DNA of 24,604 bases from Kiloniellaceae bacterium (GTDB taxonomy: Bacteria; Pseudomonadota; Alphaproteobacteria; Kiloniellales; Kiloniellaceae): positions 1 through 24,604 of the forward strand of contig JAJFGK010000140.1 of the NCBI GenBank assembly GCA_021776195.1. The letters are read 5' to 3'. Every line of letters starts with the position of its first letter. Position 1 is the first letter of the stretch. The notes beneath the pieces were generated by a model, which was given only the letters and a program-made list of their open reading frames with translations, was not told the DNA's origin and searched no databases. This document shows positions 22,057-24,604 of the stretch, one piece after another. A program made the translations under genes and the position numbers.

Positions 22057-24413
22057 CCGCGGATATGAACCCGGCCGACGCGGTCATGAACTTTCCGCGC
22101 CGGGATGCGCGCGACAAGCTGTCGGGCCGCACCAGGTACACCGTCGACATCGAGGGCTCCGACGTCCTGCATGCGGTTTTGCTGCGCTCGGAAGTGGCCG
22201 CCGCACGGCTGGTCCGTCTGGATTTCGACGCGGCGCGGGGCATGCCGGGCGTGCGGGCCATCGCGACGGACGCTGACGCGCCAGGGCTTCACGGACTGGG
22301 CATTGCCGATCATCCGATTTTCGCCCGCAAGGTCATTCGCTATCACGGCGAGCCGCTCGCGGCCGTCGCCGCGGACACCCTGGAGCAGGCGCGCGCGGCG
22401 GCCGACGCTATCGAACTGGAACTGCAGCCGCTTCCCTCGGTTCTCACCATGGAAGAGGCGCTGGCCGCGGACGCCCGCCTCATTCATCCCGACTGGAAAG
22501 ACTACGAAATCCTCTACGAGGGGGCCGCGCGGGGCGGCAATATCGCCTGGGAAGCCACGGTCGCACGCGGCGACACCGACGCGGCCTTCGCCCGGGACGA
22601 TGTCACCATCGTCGAGGGTTGCTACCGTGTCGGCCGGCAAAACCATGTTTCCTTCGAGCCGCGGGCCGTGGTGGCCTCCTTCGAGGACGGTCGGTTTCAC
22701 ATCCAAACCTCGACCCAGGTGCCTTGGACGGTTCGCCATGTCACCGCCAAGGTGTTGGGCATTCCGGAACATCAGATCAGGGTCACGGCGCCTGCGGTGG
22801 GCGGCGGCTTCGGGCTCAAGTTCGACTGCTCCCTGGAGCCCTACGCGGCCATTCTGGCGAAGAAAGCCGGCCGCGGCGTCTCCCTGGTGAACTCCCGCCG
22901 GGAAGAAATGATGACCTGCCTGTGCCGGGAGAACGCCGAAATTCGCATCCGCTCCGCGGTGACCGCGCAGGGCGAGATCGTCGGACGCGAAGCGACCGTC
23001 TTGATGGACTGCGGGGCCTACGGCGGCGAGCAGGTCTTCCTGACGACCATGACCGCCCACACGCTCGGGGGAAACTACCGCCTGGGCTCGGTGCGGCTCT
23101 CGAGTCGGGCGGTCTATACCAACACGCCGCCGAACGGGGCCTTTCGGGCCTGCAATGGCGTCTACAACACCTTCGCCCTTGAGCGCCACACCGACGAAAT
23201 CTGCGACGCCATCGGCATGGACCCGCTGGAGTTTCGCCGGCGCCATGTTCTCGGCGATCAAGATCTGGGCGCGACCGGTCAGGTATTCGAAGGCGACGTC
23301 CTGGGCCCCATGCTCGAGCGCATGGCCGAGAAATGGCCGCCCGGCGAGAACAAGACACCCCTTACGGATGGCCGCCTCTATGGCCGCGCCACCACCGTCG
23401 GTACCTGGTTCATCTTTGTCGGGCCATCGGCGGCCACGGTCAATCTCAACGCCGACGGCAGCGCCACGCTGGTGACCTCCGGTGTCGAGATCGGGTCGGG
23501 CACGATGATGCAGTCCCTGCCGCAGATCGTGGCCGCCAGTCTCGGCATTCATCCGGCGCAGGTCATCGTCAAAACCGCCGACACCGATGCCTCCGGACGG
23601 GATCTCGGGATCGGCGGCGGCCGCGCGACGGTTTCCATCGGCGCGGCCAGCACCGCCGCCTGCGCTGAAATCAAGCGCAAGCTCCTGTCTGTCGCCAGCG
23701 AGATGTTGCAGACAAAACCCGAGCAACTGGTGCTGGCGGAAGGCCGAGTGTCCATCGCGGGACGCCCGGGCTCCGGCACCTCGATCCAAAATGTGATTCA
23801 AAGAGCAGAAACTCTTATCGGCCCGATTTCGGGAAGCGGCGCCTTCACCGCGCCCGGCACCCCAGCCATGCCCGGCTGCGCCGCGGGACATTTCATCGGT
23901 GCCCTGGATCTACCGGTCTTCGCCGTCCACGATTGCGAGCTGGCCGTCGATCCCGACACCGGCCACATCGAAATCCTGTCCTACCGCGTGGTCCAGGACG
24001 TCGGTCGGGCGCTGAACCCGCGCGCGATCCACAGTCAGATACAAGGCGGTGTCGTGCAGGGCATCGGCTACGCGCTGCAGGAAGAAATCACGGTGAACTC
24101 GGAAGGCTACTTCGACCAGTCGAGCTTCGAGACCTACCGCCTTCTCCTGGCCGAAGACGTTCTGCCGGTCGAGATCGATCTGTTCGAAGGCGCCCCTTCC
24201 TGCGGCCCGCTGGGCGCCAAGGGGGCCGGCGAGATCCCCATTCTCAACGTGGCCGCGGCCATCGCCTGTGCCCTTGCCAAGGCGACCGGCAAGCCGGTCA
24301 ACGAACTGCCGCTGACCCCGCCAAGGGTCCTCGCGCTGCTCGACGGAAAAGCCGACCCCGTCGCGCTGCACCATGTTCCTTCCGCATGGCGTGAGAACTC
24401 GCTGACCGGGTAG
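22053..24413 (+). CDS. Molybdenum hydroxylase molybdopterin-binding large subunit (XDH family)
   Basis: The 786-aa catalytic subunit has an aldehyde-oxidase a/b-hammerhead domain (about 20-130) and two molybdopterin-binding domains. Seen motifs are PAVGGGFGLKFD, QVPWTVRHVTAKVLG, the DTDASGRDLGIGGGRATVSIG block, DVGRALNPRAIHSQIQGGVVQG and the catalytic E727 in GAKGAGEIP. These enzymes hydroxylate aldehydes or N-heteroaromatics with water-derived oxygen at a Mo-cytosine-dinucleotide or Mo-molybdopterin centre. The active-site loop reads GAFRACNG (R365, C367), not the AFRGFG of xanthine dehydrogenases or the AYRCSFR of CO dehydrogenase, so it is not a CoxL and the substrate is unknown. The protein has no signal peptide and is probably cytosolic. 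The ATG at 22053 overlaps the stop of the iron-sulfur subunit. No maturation gene (coxD/xdhC-like) is in the window. Confidence 0.93.
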   Translation: MTADMNPADAVMNFPRRDARDKLSGRTRYTVDIEGSDVLHAVLLRSEVAAARLVRLDFDAARGMPGVRAIATDADAPGLHGLGIADHPIFARKVIRYHGEPLAAVAADTLEQARAAADAIELELQPLPSVLTMEEALAADARLIHPDWKDYEILYEGAARGGNIAWEATVARGDTDAAFARDDVTIVEGCYRVGRQNHVSFEPRAVVASFEDGRFHIQTSTQVPWTVRHVTAKVLGIPEHQIRVTAPAVGGGFGLKFDCSLEPYAAILAKKAGRGVSLVNSRREEMMTCLCRENAEIRIRSAVTAQGEIVGREATVLMDCGAYGGEQVFLTTMTAHTLGGNYRLGSVRLSSRAVYTNTPPNGAFRACNGVYNTFALERHTDEICDAIGMDPLEFRRRHVLGDQDLGATGQVFEGDVLGPMLERMAEKWPPGENKTPLTDGRLYGRATTVGTWFIFVGPSAATVNLNADGSATLVTSGVEIGSGTMMQSLPQIVAASLGIHPAQVIVKTADTDASGRDLGIGGGRATVSIGAASTAACAEIKRKLLSVASEMLQTKPEQLVLAEGRVSIAGRPGSGTSIQNVIQRAETLIGPISGSGAFTAPGTPAMPGCAAGHFIGALDLPVFAVHDCELAVDPDTGHIEILSYRVVQDVGRALNPRAIHSQIQGGVVQGIGYALQEEITVNSEGYFDQSSFETYRLLLAEDVLPVEIDLFEGAPSCGPLGAKGAGEIPILNVAAAIACALAKATGKPVNELPLTPPRVLALLDGKADPVALHHVPSAWRENSLTG

Positions 24414-24504
24414 CCACCGGTTCGGCAGCGCACGATCCGTCCAATTGATCGCCCTCCCGCCTTATACCAATGAGCGTGAATAGGAACCCATATGACCGCG
24501 AAGA

Positions 24505-24584
24505 TTTTACCCGCTGGCAAGGCGCGTGGTGCGCCCTGGTGCTTGCGCACCACAAGCAGCGCGGAACGCAGCCAGCGGGTAAAA
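24505..24584. repeat. Long interrupted palindrome downstream of the molybdenum hydroxylase genes
   Basis: TTTTACCCGCTGGC (24505-24518) pairs perfectly with 24571-24584. A nested 9-bp stem, GTGGTGCGC (24526-24534) with 24545-24553, encloses a 10-base loop. Together these make an 80-bp potential hairpin or cruciform starting about 90 bp after the large-subunit stop. It lacks a terminal T-run on either strand, so it looks more like a dispersed palindromic repeat (REP-like element) than a terminator. A short reading frame through it (ATG at 24492) runs to the window edge and is not convincing as a gene. Confidence 0.6.
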
Positions 24585-24604
24585 GATCGCGGCCTCCGGT
24601 GGGG

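Noticed and set aside
21996..23891. Minus-strand open frame of 631 aa
   Set aside because: It is antisense to the molybdenum hydroxylase large subunit, whose cofactor motifs are clear on the plus strand.
20683..24413. Aerobic CO dehydrogenase (coxMSL)
   Set aside because: Gene order matches, but the large-subunit loop is GAFRACNG and lacks the AYRCSFR signature of form I CoxL, so only a general molybdenum hydroxylase call is made.

Overview
This is a 24.6-kb, GC-rich, densely coding stretch of bacterial chromosome. Family content points to an alphaproteobacterium, probably Rhodospirillales-like: a GapR/DUF2312 nucleoid protein, a DUF1244 protein, a CPA2 antiporter with an RCK domain, a TauD-type dioxygenase and a CoxMSL-order molybdenum hydroxylase. 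The lineage is inferred from gene families and composition only. No rRNA, tRNA, CRISPR array, transposase or phage gene was seen.

Layout. (1) 1-214: 3' end of a methyl-accepting chemotaxis protein, closed by a strong intrinsic terminator. (2) 513-6092, plus strand: membrane sensor histidine kinase, stand-alone receiver, two-domain VOC protein (ATGA overlap with the receiver) and a five-helix membrane protein with a long pentapeptide-repeat helix. (3) 6139-11022, minus strand: a 42-aa ORF, an ectoine-hydrolase-like M24 protein, a low-specificity threonine aldolase, a DoeB/EutE-like deacylase and a dialkylglycine-decarboxylase-like class III enzyme. A 477-aa protein of unknown function (11084-12517) lies just upstream on the same strand. 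(4) 12636-15002, plus strand: HAD hydrolase and CPA2 antiporter. (5) 15018-18015, minus strand: group II aromatic amino acid decarboxylase, DMSP-lyase-family cupin and TauD-like dioxygenase, spaced 13 and 15 nt apart. (6) 18168-18854, minus strand: GapR-family protein and DUF1244 protein. (7) 18998-24413, plus strand: isochorismatase-fold hydrolase, LysE/RhtB exporter and a three-subunit molybdenum hydroxylase (FAD, 2Fe-2S and Mo subunits). The window ends in a long interrupted palindrome.

The most interesting parts are two metabolic clusters. Region 3 resembles the hydrolase/deacetylase core of ectoine catabolism. However, it carries a threonine aldolase and a decarboxylating-type class III enzyme in place of the usual diaminobutyrate aminotransferase and semialdehyde dehydrogenase, which suggests a variant route for hydroxyectoine or a related osmolyte. 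Region 5 joins an amino acid decarboxylase, a DMSP-lyase-like cupin and a 2-oxoglutarate dioxygenase in one tight operon whose substrate I cannot name. Region 2 is a signalling operon whose likely effectors are a membrane pentapeptide-repeat protein and a VOC protein. Family calls come from motif recognition in the translated sequence; no database search was run.
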